Shown: one piece after another, positions 8,628-16,770 of the stretch
Position numbering within the stretch: position 1 is the first letter of the stretch
Layout: the number at the start of each line of letters is the position of its first letter
Assembly: GCA_050696075.1 (NCBI GenBank)
Contig: JBOGUF010000020.1
Location: 1 to 20,972 of the forward strand
Length of the DNA: 20,972 bases
Direction of reading: 5' to 3'
DNA from: JBOGUF01 sp050696075
GTDB lineage: Bacteria > Chloroflexota > Chloroflexia > Thermomicrobiales > UBA6265
The notes under the pieces: model-generated
Database searches by the model: none
What the model was told of the DNA's origin: nothing
What the model saw: the letters and a program-made list of their open reading frames with translations, nothing else
Program-made: the position numbers and the translations under genes

Positions 8628-8631
<4 letters not shown>
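7261..8631 (-). CDS. Large ABC permease A with four-cysteine extracytoplasmic C-terminal domain
   Basis: The 456-aa protein has about six or seven transmembrane segments in residues 14-246 and a soluble C-terminal domain of about 205 residues. A cytoplasmic stretch, RRRGLDDLIATTPRPALIRD (72-91), resembles the coupling region seen in ABC-2-like exporters. The C-terminal domain contains the only four cysteines (268, 276, 394, 420), in YEPVC, VTVCVHPAFEP, LTC and VPC contexts, all retained in the decayed paralogue at 5317-6632, so two disulfides outside the membrane are likely. It ends WLRQNYAALRAGEIGLEDLP, the last residues of which also encode the ribosome-binding site of the next gene. The ATG at 8631 overlaps the ATPase stop (ATGA). 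I recall similar CVHPAF/Y domains in uncharacterised actinobacterial membrane proteins, but no function is established. Confidence 0.82.
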
Positions 8632-9370
<739 letters not shown>

Positions 9371-9371
<1 letters not shown>

Positions 9372-10144
9372 CACCCTGCACTCCATCTGCTCGAACCACT
9401 CCGCGCCCCCGCCGTTGCGTAGAGCGCCACGCCAACCAACGCAATCGTCGCCAGCGCGTAGGCGGGCAGCACGCTTCGCTCTAGCGCTGCGGCCAAATCG
9501 CCCGTCCCCACCTTGCCGGCCAGGACGACGATGCACCACCCGGCGAGCCCTGCCGCGACCCCGACGTTTGGCGAATGACTCAGCGTCGCTGCCGCCAGGG
9601 CCAGCGCAGCCACGGTCGTCATCGGCACTAGCCAACTGAACGTCAGATCGGCTGCCCCCTCCGCAAAGACCGAGGCGATGATGCCCAGCACCGCGTTGAG
9701 ACCGAACACCGTCAACGCGCGGACGAGGAGGACCATCCGGTCCGAGATCGCCATCGTCCGGCTCAGCTCGAATGCCGGGTCGACCCCCGGCCCATAGGCA
9801 AAGGCGATCCCAGCCCCGGCCACCGCCGGCGCCAGCAACGCCACCCATGGTTCCCCGGTGGTCCGCGTCACGAGCACCCCCGCGCCAAAGACCGCGATCG
9901 AGGCAAGAATCCAGGAAACGATCAGGGAAGGTGTCGTCACCAGTGCCCTCGCCAACCCTGGCGACCGCAAGATACTCGCGACCCACCGCTCCATCGCGCC
10001 GACCGGTCTCGCCCAGACCTCTCCGGCAACGCCGGCCCAAACCGAGGCGAGATCGACGTCGGACAAGCTGGCCCGCGCTGTTTCACGGCAGCCGGCACAG
10101 TTCGCGACGTGGACGGGGGTGTCGGGGTGCTTGAGTCGGTCCAT
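9371..10144 (-). CDS. Zinc-finger (ZAS) anti-sigma factor with polytopic membrane domain
   Basis: The 257-aa protein begins with a short cytoplasmic zinc-finger anti-sigma segment: H12-x3-C16-x2-C19 (HVANCAGC) is the HxxxCxxC signature of ZAS anti-sigma factors, which clamp ECF sigma factors. About six transmembrane segments follow from about residue 70 to the C-terminus, with no large periplasmic sensor domain, so the signal is probably read within or near the membrane. Start ATG 10144 has GGAGG 7 nt upstream and lies 2 nt after the sigma stop; the stop overlaps the ABC ATPase start. It most likely holds the adjacent sigma factor inactive. The six-segment region looks more like a transporter subunit than a single-pass sensor, so it might also contact the permeases. 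Confidence 0.82.
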
Positions 10145-10146
10145 CG

Positions 10147-10674
10147 TCAATCCTCCGCGCCCAAGAGCGCGGCGCGTAGCCGATGCCTCGCCTTGAAGAG
10201 GCGGCTCTTCACCGTGCCGTGCGGAATGCCCAGCGATTCGGCGACCTCGGCCAGCGGTCGATCCTCGTCGTAGACCATGCGAATCAACTCCCGTTGCTCG
10301 GCCCCATCCGGACCCAACGCTGCCAGTGCGGTGGCGAGATCGACCGTCCGGATGGCCCGCGCCGCCGGGTCGTCGGCGGATACGGTTGTGGGTGCAATCT
10401 CCGGTATCGGTCGTCCATGCGCCCGTGCCCACATCGCCGCCTGCCGCCGGGCGATGCCCCACAGCCAGGCGCCGACCGCGCCGTCGCCGTGATACCGCCC
10501 CGCCCCGCTCCAGATCGCCAGGAAGGTCTCTTGCAATACGTCCTCGACCACATCCGCGGGCAGCGTGCGGCGCAGGCGAGCCGCCAGCCACGGCGCGTGC
10601 CGCTCGAAGAGCGAGCGTAGCGCCGTATCATCACCCTTCGCGACCGCGGCGATCAGGTCGTCGTCGTCCATCAC
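10147..10674 (-). CDS. ECF-family RNA polymerase sigma factor
   Basis: The 175-aa protein has the two-domain ECF plan. Region 2 includes DVVEDVLQETFLAIW (41-55) and GAWLWGIARRQA (68-79), which bind the core enzyme and the -10 element. Region 4 at 141-170 (LAEVAESLGIPHGTVKSRLF and following) is the -35-binding helix-turn-helix. The frame starts with GTG 10674 directly followed by ATG 10671; neither has a good Shine-Dalgarno, so a leaderless or weakly translated message is possible. It is the first gene of a five-gene overlapping run with its anti-sigma factor and an ABC exporter, so it probably activates its own operon. TGAACC about 20-40 nt upstream resembles an ECF -35 box, but I could not match a convincing -10. 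Confidence 0.93.
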   Translation of the reverse strand: MMDDDDLIAAVAKGDDTALRSLFERHAPWLAARLRRTLPADVVEDVLQETFLAIWSGAGRYHGDGAVGAWLWGIARRQAAMWARAHGRPIPEIAPTTVSADDPAARAIRTVDLATALAALGPDGAEQRELIRMVYDEDRPLAEVAESLGIPHGTVKSRLFKARHRLRAALLGAED

Positions 10675-10720
10675 TGTCTATTCTGTTGCATCGGGGAACG
10701 GTTTGGTTCACAGGATCGTG

Positions 10721-10815
10721 TAGGGGCGCAGCTTGCTGCGCCCGGGCGTCGAAGACGCGCTTCGGCCACCGGCCGAAAATCTATCGCCCCGCGGGCGCAG
10801 CAAGCGGCGCCCCTA
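10721..10815. repeat. 95-bp MITE/REP-like element with 23-bp terminal inverted repeats
   Basis: The arms 10721-10743 (TAGGGGCGCAGCTTGCTGCG then CCC) and 10793-10815 match as inverted repeats at 22 of 23 positions. The interior has a second perfect hairpin, TTCGGCC-ACC-GGCCGAA (10761-10777). The element is bounded by TA on both sides, as a TA target duplication would give. It lies between the Ni/Co transporter stop and the sigma gene, both on the minus strand, so it may also act as a stem that separates the transcripts. Confidence 0.7.
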
Positions 10816-10848
10816 TATGCAGGACGCACCGCAAGGCGTGCTTTGCCC

Positions 10849-12378
10849 TTAACCCAACCCCATCTCGCCCAAGCCGCGCAAGACAATCGCGACGCCGGCG
10901 AGTGTCAGGACGGCCGAACCGAAGACGGGGCCGTAGCGCAGGACAAGTTGTAGGCGTCCGCTGGCGCCGATGCGCCGTTCGAGAAAACGGCCGGCGTAGA
11001 GGAAGAGGAGGCCGAGGCCGGTCAGGGCGCCCGCCAGGCCGAGGCTGAAGGCGACGACGAGGGCGAGGCCGATGCCGGGTTGGCCGAGGGCGACCGCGCC
11101 GAGCAGCGCCACCAGCGCCGACGGGCAGGGGATCAGGCCGCCGGAGACGCCGAGCGCCAGCAATTCGCGCCAGCTCACCCGGCGGCCGTCCATCCCCGGC
11201 GGCAAGTGGCTGTGATCGTCATGCTGGTGATCGTGGGCATGTTCGTGCTCGTGTTCGTGTTCATGGTGATGATGGTGATGATGATCGTGGCCGGCAAGGC
11301 GGCGACGCAGCGAGACGAGGCCGAGGGTAACGACTAAGGCGCCGGAGGCGACGCTGAGCCAGGGGACGATGCGCTCCGGGACGATGTAGCGGGAGGCGAA
11401 GAGAGTAACCAGGCCGAGGGCGATCACGCCGGCGGTGTGGGTGATCGTCACCGTCAACCCGAGGAAGGCCGCGTGCTTCGGGGTGCCCCGCGATCCGACT
11501 AGATAGGCCCCCACGACCGTCTTGCCATGTCCCGGCGAGAGCGCGTGGACCGCGCCCCAGGCCATTGCCGCCAGGAGCGCGACGCCGAGACCGAGACCGG
11601 TCGGCCGGCCGCCGGCCAGCAGCGCCGCGAAGCGGGTGTCAGCGACGCCGGCGCGGGGCGTCTCCGCGCCAGTCTCGATGGTCGCCGCGGCCGCAAACCG
11701 CGCGAATTCGGCCGCGGCCGGTTCGCCGGGAGCCGGGGTAACGACGAACGACGCGGCGGTCACGTCGAGCGGGCTGGCGAGCAAGTCCGCCGGATAGGAC
11801 CGTAACTCGTCGCTGGTGTCGGAAGTGGGCGCGGTCGGTCCGTCGAGGCGGATGCCCGCGCCGTGGGTAACTACGATCTCTCGCCAGCCGAGGCGGTCTG
11901 TCGCGTACCGGTTCTCGAAGGTCACCGCTTGCGGTCCGGTGATGCCGTTCTGGTCCTCCACTGGCGCGAAGATCGCGCGGAGTCGAACCAAGCGGAGACC
12001 GGCCTGTCCCGTCGGAAACGTCACGTCCCGCTCGACGACGCGTAGCGCGACCGGCTCGCCGTCGACGGTCAGGCGCAGCGCGGGGACGATCGCCGCGAGC
12101 GTGCGGTCCAAGTATGCGTTGCGCTCCGTATCGACGATGTCGCCGTTACCGTCGTCGTCGATCTCGCGGATTTCCTGGAAGGCGGGAATCTCGGCGAGAT
12201 CGAGGATATAGACGACGCGCGGGCCGTCGGCGGTCGCCTCGATCCGGGTGTACTGGTTGACGGTGAAGTTGCCGAGCGGGTGGGCGGCCGCATTGTCGGA
12301 ACGTGTGAACGCAAGCGCGAACACCACGGCCAGTGCCGCCAGGAATTCGCCGCCTCGCCGTAGGATGTCGCGCTTCAT
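10849..12378 (-). CDS. NicO-family nickel/cobalt transporter with exported N-terminal domain and His-rich loop
   Basis: The 509-aa protein has a signal sequence (to about residue 32), an exported region of about 225 residues starting HPLGNFTVNQY, then a six-segment NicO/RcnA-type membrane domain. The membrane domain shows HALSPGHGK (278-286) and GGLIPCPSALVALL (from about 413), both typical of the family, and a cytoplasmic or linker stretch at about 363-391 made almost only of His, Glu and Asp. The exported part holds a textbook EF-hand loop, DDDGNGDIVDTE (74-85). ATG 12378 is preferred because GGAG lies 6 nt upstream; ATG 12390 has none. Family members move Ni2+ or Co2+; direction and metal are not decided by sequence. 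It lies 59 nt after the TPR gene, likely in one operon. Confidence 0.88.
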   Translation of the reverse strand: MKRDILRRGGEFLAALAVVFALAFTRSDNAAAHPLGNFTVNQYTRIEATADGPRVVYILDLAEIPAFQEIREIDDDGNGDIVDTERNAYLDRTLAAIVPALRLTVDGEPVALRVVERDVTFPTGQAGLRLVRLRAIFAPVEDQNGITGPQAVTFENRYATDRLGWREIVVTHGAGIRLDGPTAPTSDTSDELRSYPADLLASPLDVTAASFVVTPAPGEPAAAEFARFAAAATIETGAETPRAGVADTRFAALLAGGRPTGLGLGVALLAAMAWGAVHALSPGHGKTVVGAYLVGSRGTPKHAAFLGLTVTITHTAGVIALGLVTLFASRYIVPERIVPWLSVASGALVVTLGLVSLRRRLAGHDHHHHHHHEHEHEHEHAHDHQHDDHSHLPPGMDGRRVSWRELLALGVSGGLIPCPSALVALLGAVALGQPGIGLALVVAFSLGLAGALTGLGLLFLYAGRFLERRIGASGRLQLVLRYGPVFGSAVLTLAGVAIVLRGLGEMGLG

Positions 12379-12437
12379 GTCGATCTCCATTTAGGGTGAG
12401 GTCGCGCTCTGGACGCGGGCGAGCCACCGAATCGTCC

Positions 12438-13787
12438 TTACAAGGTCGCGGTATCGATGCGGCTCAGCGTCTCACGGGCCTCGTCGACGTGCAGGACGGA
12501 AAAGTGCGGGTTGATCGCCAGGGCCGCCTCGAAGAGCGCCGTCGCGTTGGCGTGGTCGCCGCGGGCGGCCGCGATCATGCCGGCGTGGAAGTGCATGCGG
12601 GCGTCCTTCGTGCCGAGGCGCAGGGCCTCCTGGCTGACGGCCCACGCGCCGTCGAGGTCGCCCGCGCGGAAGCGGACCCACGCCAGGGCGTCGGCGTTCT
12701 GGATGCTCGGGCAGGACGCGTAGCTGGTTTCGGCCCAGGCGAGGGCGTCGTCCAGGTTGCCGCCGTGGTCGGCAACGAAGAGCGCGAGCTCGACGTCAGT
12801 GTCGACGCCGTTCTCCTGGGAGAGCGCCGTCATGGCCTCGACGAGGGCGAATTGCGCCGCCGCCTCGTCGGGTCGTCCGGCCGCAAGGTAGACCTCGCCG
12901 AGGGCGATCGCGAACTCGGGCGCGGGCATGATCTGGAGCGCCTCGGAGTAGAGCGCGATGGCCCGGTCGAGGTCGCCGCGCGCCGCCGCGATTTTGGCTA
13001 ACCCCGCGGTGCCAAAGACGTAGCCGGGTCGTGTCCGCAGTGACGCCTCGTAGTGGCCTTGTGCATGTGCCAGGTCGCCCTGACCAAAGGCGAGGTTGCC
13101 GAGTTGGGTCTGCGCCCAGGCGACGTTTTCGGGAATGGCCGCGCCGGCTGCCGCCGCCTGCTCCATGGCCGCGATCGCTCCGGTGACGTCGCCGTGCAGC
13201 TCGCGGAGGTAGGAGACGCGGGCGAAGGAGGGCAGATCGGGCCGGAGGTCGACCATCGCTTGGATGGTGCTGGCCGCCTCGTCGTAGCGGCCAAGCTCGA
13301 TCTGGGCGTCGCCGATCACGCCGTAGGCGGCGGGGTGGTGCGGATTGATCGCCCGCGCCCGCTCGCCCCACTCCAGCGCCGCGGGGAACTGGTGCCGCGC
13401 CAGCGCCAGCGTGCCCATGCCGACCATGGCGGCGACGTCCTTGTCGTGCTGTTCCAGCGCCAGCCGGAAGAGCTCCTCGGCCTTGGGGTAGTAGCTCGGA
13501 TCGCCGATCTCCCACGCCTTTTGCAGGTATGCCTGACCCAGCAGCGTCGCCGCCTGACCGTTCCGCGGGTCGTTCCGCAAGGCGTCCTGCATAGCGGCGA
13601 TCTGGTTGTCCAACGCCGTCGGCAGCCGCGGCGCCCCGATCAGCGCGTCGACCGGCGATCGGTCGGCTGGGTCGGCCACCCACGGCGGGTCGCCGCCAAA
13701 GGCCGACCGGATGTTGAGCGCCCCGGTCAGGAGGAGGAGGGCGGCGAATGCGGCGAACATGATGCGCCTGAACCGTGAAGTAGGCAT
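12438..13787 (-). CDS. Membrane-anchored tetratricopeptide repeat protein
   Basis: The 449-aa protein has one N-terminal hydrophobic anchor or signal (residues about 8-26) and then about nine TPR-like helical pairs across residues 60-445, such as the repeat around ALEWGERARAINPHHPAAYG and GRYDEAASTIQAMVDLRP. TPR arrays are protein-binding scaffolds; no enzymatic domain is visible. ATG 13787 is chosen because GAGG lies upstream and the signal segment begins just after it. It sits between the DUF4331 and Ni/Co transporter genes on the same strand, so it may organise an exported complex with them. The partner is unknown. Confidence 0.85.
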   Translation of the reverse strand: MPTSRFRRIMFAAFAALLLLTGALNIRSAFGGDPPWVADPADRSPVDALIGAPRLPTALDNQIAAMQDALRNDPRNGQAATLLGQAYLQKAWEIGDPSYYPKAEELFRLALEQHDKDVAAMVGMGTLALARHQFPAALEWGERARAINPHHPAAYGVIGDAQIELGRYDEAASTIQAMVDLRPDLPSFARVSYLRELHGDVTGAIAAMEQAAAAGAAIPENVAWAQTQLGNLAFGQGDLAHAQGHYEASLRTRPGYVFGTAGLAKIAAARGDLDRAIALYSEALQIMPAPEFAIALGEVYLAAGRPDEAAAQFALVEAMTALSQENGVDTDVELALFVADHGGNLDDALAWAETSYASCPSIQNADALAWVRFRAGDLDGAWAVSQEALRLGTKDARMHFHAGMIAAARGDHANATALFEAALAINPHFSVLHVDEARETLSRIDTATL

Positions 13788-13840
13788 TGGTCGATCCTCG
13801 ATGAGCGCCATCGTCGTCGGGGCGGCACCAGTGGCCGCCC

Positions 13841-13988
13841 GTCGGGCGAAGCCCGACATGCCGGTTTACCGGCCGTTTGGCCCCGCGCTGTCGAAACGGT
13901 TGGTAGAGTCGAACCGTCCTGGTGGGCACGCCCGTTATCGGCCCGCGGCCGTCGGGGAGCGGAGTTGCGGCGCGGGTCCCTCCCCGAC
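13841..13988. repeat. Cluster of hairpins between the DUF4331 and TPR genes
   Basis: The 214-nt gap holds four separate perfect stems: GTCGGGC-GAA-GCCCGAC (13841-13857), GCCGGT-TT-ACCGGC (13860-13873), ACGGTT/AACCGT (13896-13917) and GTCGGGGAG/CTCCCCGAC (13951-13988). None has a U-tract. They could attenuate or stabilise the transcript between the genes, or include operator sites. No gene is seen in the gap. Confidence 0.45.
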
Positions 13989-14001
13989 GACGATTGGCCG
14001 T

Positions 14002-15777
14002 CTATGTGCCGAGGTTGCCGCACATGACGTAGACGCCAATCTGTTCCTGCGAGAGATGGACGTTGATCGCGAAGTCGCCGCCAGTCAGATCATCGAGGCC
14101 AATCGGGACGATGGTGTCGCTGGCGCCGCCGGCGTCGACGCTGGTCAGCGGGAAGGCCGGGTTCGGGTCGAGGTCGTCGCAGGCGCCCTCGTGGATGTGG
14201 GCCGGGTGGTCGCCCGTTGCTCCGGTCGCCTGGATGACGACCCGCGTGCCCTCGCCGTCGGCGGTCAGGGTTGCCGTGCCGCTGACGCCGGAGGCGTTCA
14301 GCTCGGCAAGCTCGACCGTCAGACCCTCGCCGGCATCGGTCACGGGCGAATCGCCCGGTGTGGTCGCCTGGGCGCCCTTCGCCCGGTGGTGTTGGTGCTC
14401 GAACCCGCCGTGCGGGCGGACGATGTACGGGAACTCGTCGCCGTATGGCTTGTCGTTGGCGTCAACGCCGTCGCCGAGTTCGTTGTTCGGCGAGACGTTG
14501 AACTCGTCGCCGACCAGCACGCCCGCGACGACGCGGAGCGCGACGTCGACCACGTCGTCACCCAGGCGACGGCCGTTCGGGAAGCCGGCCAGGTCACCGC
14601 CGATGACGCCGAGCGGATTCTCCTCCGCGGTGGGCGGAATAGCGACGTTGAGGCGCAGCATCTCGGCGGGCACGACGTTGGGCGGCTGGTTCAGACCCGG
14701 CACCCCGGTCAGGAAGACCTGGACCAGGTCGTCCCGCTGCCCAGTCGGGACATTGATGCCGTAGAGCAGGTTGAGCAGCTTCGGCAGCTCCGGATCGGTG
14801 ATACCGGCTAGGAATTGGGCGTCGTCCGTCGGCCGTGAGGCGTTGAAGAGGTCCTTCGCGCCGAGCGGCACGACGACCTCGTTCACCAGCGGCATGCCGA
14901 GGCGGGAAACCTGGACCAGATCGCCCTCGGCGGTACGCGTGCCGTCGGGGTTGATGACGGTCGTCGAGAAGCGGTTGGTCGTCGACCAGACGCCGATCAT
15001 CGCGTCCGCCGCGTCCGCGCTCGCCGGGACGGCGCCGCTGCTGGTGAGGTGCTCGATCGGGATCTGGAGGGCGATCGCCAATACGTTGAGTCCCTTCAAG
15101 TCGTCGATGCCGCCACCGGCGTTGCCGGGGAGCTGTCGGATGGTCAACAGGTCGAAGACGCCGCCGAGATCGACCCAGAAGGGATCGTCGCGCTGGCCGG
15201 CGAAGACCCGCATGCCGTCGATCTCGCCGATCGCCTGCCGCGCCAGCGCCTCGTAGTTGGGCGTCGAGGCGGGGCCGATGTTGACAGGCGGCACGATCCC
15301 CTCGAAGGGGAGTTGCTCCTCGCCCGCCTCGGTGATCCGGGTGATCGTGTAACCCTGGCGGATGTTCCAGTCCGGGTCGTCGAGCGACTCGATCGGCCCG
15401 GTGTTGTAGAGGAAGGTGTTCGGGTTCTGAATCCGGGTCGAGAAGTCGAAGCGGTAGGTGATCTCCTCGACCGCGTCGCCGTCGTTGTCAATCTTGATGT
15501 CGTAGAGGACGTCATCGCCGAAGCGATAGAAGTTGGGGCCGCCGGCCGGATCCTGACCGGGGTAGACGGCGGAGATGATGGTGACGGTGTCCGGGCGATC
15601 CGGACTGACGAAGGCGTAGAGGTCGGTGTTGTCGGCCGTTGGGTCGGTGCTGATCTGGGGCGCCTCGCGGTGGCTGGACGCGCGGGAGGGGGTCGCGGTG
15701 AGGTTGAAGAGGGACGACCCCGCGACCAGCGCCGCCAGCAGCAGCGCCAACCCGACAAGAGAACGCGTGCGCAACAT
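14002..15777 (-). CDS. Exported DUF4331 protein with C-terminal SodC/CHRD-like domain
   Basis: This 591-aa secreted protein begins with a signal peptide (residues 1-33) cleaved most plausibly before SSHREAP, the conserved mature start of DUF4331 proteins. DUF4331, of unknown function, covers most of the protein (about 34-470), with typical blocks such as TADNTDLYAFVSPDRPD and FYRFGDDVLYDIKIDNDGDA, the latter an acidic, possibly Ca2+-binding turn. A His-rich linker (FEHQHHRAKG) leads to a last domain of about 105 residues with PAHIHEGACDDL, AINVHLSQ and a final YVMCGN, resembling Cu/Zn-SOD-like or CHRD beta-sandwich modules. ATG 15777 has AAGGAG 8 nt upstream; the frame is open further upstream but without a signal. 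It is probably the first gene of the DUF4331-TPR-NicO operon. Confidence 0.87.
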   Translation of the reverse strand: MLRTRSLVGLALLLAALVAGSSLFNLTATPSRASSHREAPQISTDPTADNTDLYAFVSPDRPDTVTIISAVYPGQDPAGGPNFYRFGDDVLYDIKIDNDGDAVEEITYRFDFSTRIQNPNTFLYNTGPIESLDDPDWNIRQGYTITRITEAGEEQLPFEGIVPPVNIGPASTPNYEALARQAIGEIDGMRVFAGQRDDPFWVDLGGVFDLLTIRQLPGNAGGGIDDLKGLNVLAIALQIPIEHLTSSGAVPASADAADAMIGVWSTTNRFSTTVINPDGTRTAEGDLVQVSRLGMPLVNEVVVPLGAKDLFNASRPTDDAQFLAGITDPELPKLLNLLYGINVPTGQRDDLVQVFLTGVPGLNQPPNVVPAEMLRLNVAIPPTAEENPLGVIGGDLAGFPNGRRLGDDVVDVALRVVAGVLVGDEFNVSPNNELGDGVDANDKPYGDEFPYIVRPHGGFEHQHHRAKGAQATTPGDSPVTDAGEGLTVELAELNASGVSGTATLTADGEGTRVVIQATGATGDHPAHIHEGACDDLDPNPAFPLTSVDAGGASDTIVPIGLDDLTGGDFAINVHLSQEQIGVYVMCGNLGT

Positions 15778-16038
15778 GGTCGGACTCCTTCTAACGGATC
15801 CTGCTACGGTCGATGCGGTCCGCCGCGTGCCGGCGTGCTTCGGGCCGCCGTTCCCCCAGGGTGGGGCTGGAGCGCGGGTGGCGATGGGGTTCCGGACTCC
15901 CGCCGCGTCGCCGGGCTTCGCCGGGCACAGCGCCGCCCCGCCGGCCAATGCCGGGCTGCCGCTTGGGCCCTGCCTTTCCACGGGATCACGCCGATAGTAC
16001 GGAGGGTCTAGGACTTCGGATCACCGGTGCGTGGCAAC
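15778..16038. other. GC-rich noncoding leader upstream of the DUF4331 gene
   Basis: I find no supported gene on either strand here. On the minus strand it would be the 5' region of the DUF4331 gene; a weak TACTAT near 15995 could be a -10 box. It contains a CCCCA-CCC-TGGGG hairpin and the direct repeat GCCCGGC-GAA-GCCCGGC. The long open frame running through it is expected from GC content and lacks a credible start. Confidence 0.4.
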
Positions 16039-16071
16039 AAAAAAAACGGCGCCCCCATCAGGGGAGCGCCG
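16039..16071 (-). terminator. Intrinsic terminator of the 57-aa protein gene
   Basis: On the minus strand a GC stem of 10 bp (arms CGGCGCTCCCC and GGGGGCGCCG, one bulged T, TGAT loop) is followed at once by eight Ts (16039-16046). It lies 27 nt after the small ORF's stop codon and is the strongest rho-independent terminator in the window. Confidence 0.88.
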
Positions 16072-16098
16072 CGTTTCGGTCCGGTTCGCGCCGGGTCT

Positions 16099-16272
16099 CT
16101 AGCGCATCCAGCCGTAAAGCTGGCCGCGGTCGTAGCTGCGCAGGTCGCGCCGGGCCTCGTCGGCCGTCGGATAGCCTTCGCCGGAGCGCAGGACGTTGAT
16201 GTAGTAGCGGTCGAAGCGCGAGGTTGTCGCGCGGCCGACCGACCGGTGGAAGAAGTGACGAATCGCCTTCAT
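16099..16272 (-). CDS. Small basic protein of unknown function (57 aa)
   Basis: This short frame begins MKAIRHFFHRSVGR at ATG 16272 and ends QLYGWMR at a TAG. It is rich in Arg and aromatic residues, with no signal peptide, no cysteine and no transmembrane segment. I do not recognise a family. The evidence that it is real is contextual: AGGAG sits 8 nt before the ATG, an extended -10 promoter lies about 40 nt upstream, and a strong intrinsic terminator follows 27 nt downstream, so it is a complete single-gene transcription unit. A DNA- or RNA-binding or ribosome-associated role would fit the charge but is only speculation. It is divergent from the sugar ABC transporter genes. Confidence 0.75.
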   Translation of the reverse strand: MKAIRHFFHRSVGRATTSRFDRYYINVLRSGEGYPTADEARRDLRSYDRGQLYGWMR

Positions 16273-16312
16273 TGTTAATCTCCTCTTGAGGCGCCCTTAT
16301 CACACTGGGATC

Positions 16313-16321
16313 ATTATATCA
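16313..16321 (-). promoter_or_regulatory. Extended -10 promoter for the 57-aa protein gene
   Basis: The minus strand reads TGATATAAT, that is TGn followed by a perfect TATAAT (16313-16318). A -35 box is poor (TGCAAA at 16-bp spacing), as is usual with extended -10 promoters. An 8-bp palindrome ATCGCGAT lies in the spacer region (16325-16332), and TGTGATA occurs twice about 19 bp apart across the -10, both possible operator elements. Confidence 0.6.
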
Positions 16322-16515
16322 CAACATCGCGATATTTGCATTATGCGGTGATTAACGACCTGATGGCGCTGGCGAATTCGGTTACCGCTCGGAATTTGTT
16401 TGCTGACCATGCTTGTTCGCCGCGGAGAACCGGCGCCATGACTCGACCGCGGATTGCGGGGAGCGGTCCGGCCGACTGGACCCGCCATCTTTGTCCGAGC
16501 GGCGAACGTATGAGT

Positions 16516-16544
16516 TTGACACCGGCAACCGACGGCCGTATCTT
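16516..16544 (+). promoter_or_regulatory. Sigma70-type promoter for the sugar ABC transporter operon
   Basis: A perfect -35 TTGACA (16516-16521) is followed after exactly 17 bp by -10 TATCTT (16539-16544). Predicted transcription starts near 16551 and gives a leader of about 220 nt before the binding-protein ATG at 16771. Confidence 0.6.
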
Positions 16545-16709
16545 GTGTACTTACCCTTTGAGTCCGCACGAGGATCGTCGCCGTCGATCAGGTTCGGCGC
16601 ATCAGAGTCCGCGGAGGACGCTCCCGGCTTTCGTTCTCGCCATTATGTGTAGCCCTGTACGCGGGTTACTTGGAGGCCCGGCAGATGGAGTGGGCGCCCT
16701 TCGCCACTG

Positions 16710-16731
16710 CCGTACCACGGCGCTGGTACGG
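16710..16731. promoter_or_regulatory. Perfect 8-bp inverted repeat in the sugar operon leader
   Basis: CCGTACCA-CGGCGC-TGGTACGG is a perfect inverted repeat with a 6-bp centre, ending 39 nt before the start codon. It could be an operator for an unlinked regulator (LacI- and ROK-type repressors often control such operons) or an RNA stem near the ribosome-binding site. Confidence 0.45.
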
Positions 16732-16770
16732 ATCCCGCGGGGGCGCGGAGCGTGTTGAGGAGGAGCGGTC

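Larger units (their letters stand above)
16322..16770. other. Divergent intergenic region between the 57-aa gene and the sugar ABC operon
   Basis: This region of about 450 bp lacks a supported gene on either strand. The end next to the small gene is AT-rich. It contains the sugar operon promoter, about 220 nt of presumed leader, and a perfect inverted repeat, each listed separately. Confidence 0.5.

Noticed and set aside
11221..11292. Repetitive CAT/GTG triplets as a microsatellite or CRISPR-like array
   Set aside because: They are the codons of the His-rich loop of the Ni/Co transporter and stay in frame.
15880..15960. Possible cobalamin riboswitch in the DUF4331 leader
   Set aside because: The minus strand reads GGGAGTCCGGAACCCC, partly like a B12 box, and a GCGCTG segment lies upstream, but the other conserved core elements are absent. 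A covariance-model search of 15778-16038 would decide.
15781..15981. Upstream extension of the DUF4331 protein by 68 residues
   Set aside because: The extension lacks a ribosome-binding site and would bury the signal peptide; ATG 15777 has AAGGAG and a clean signal sequence.
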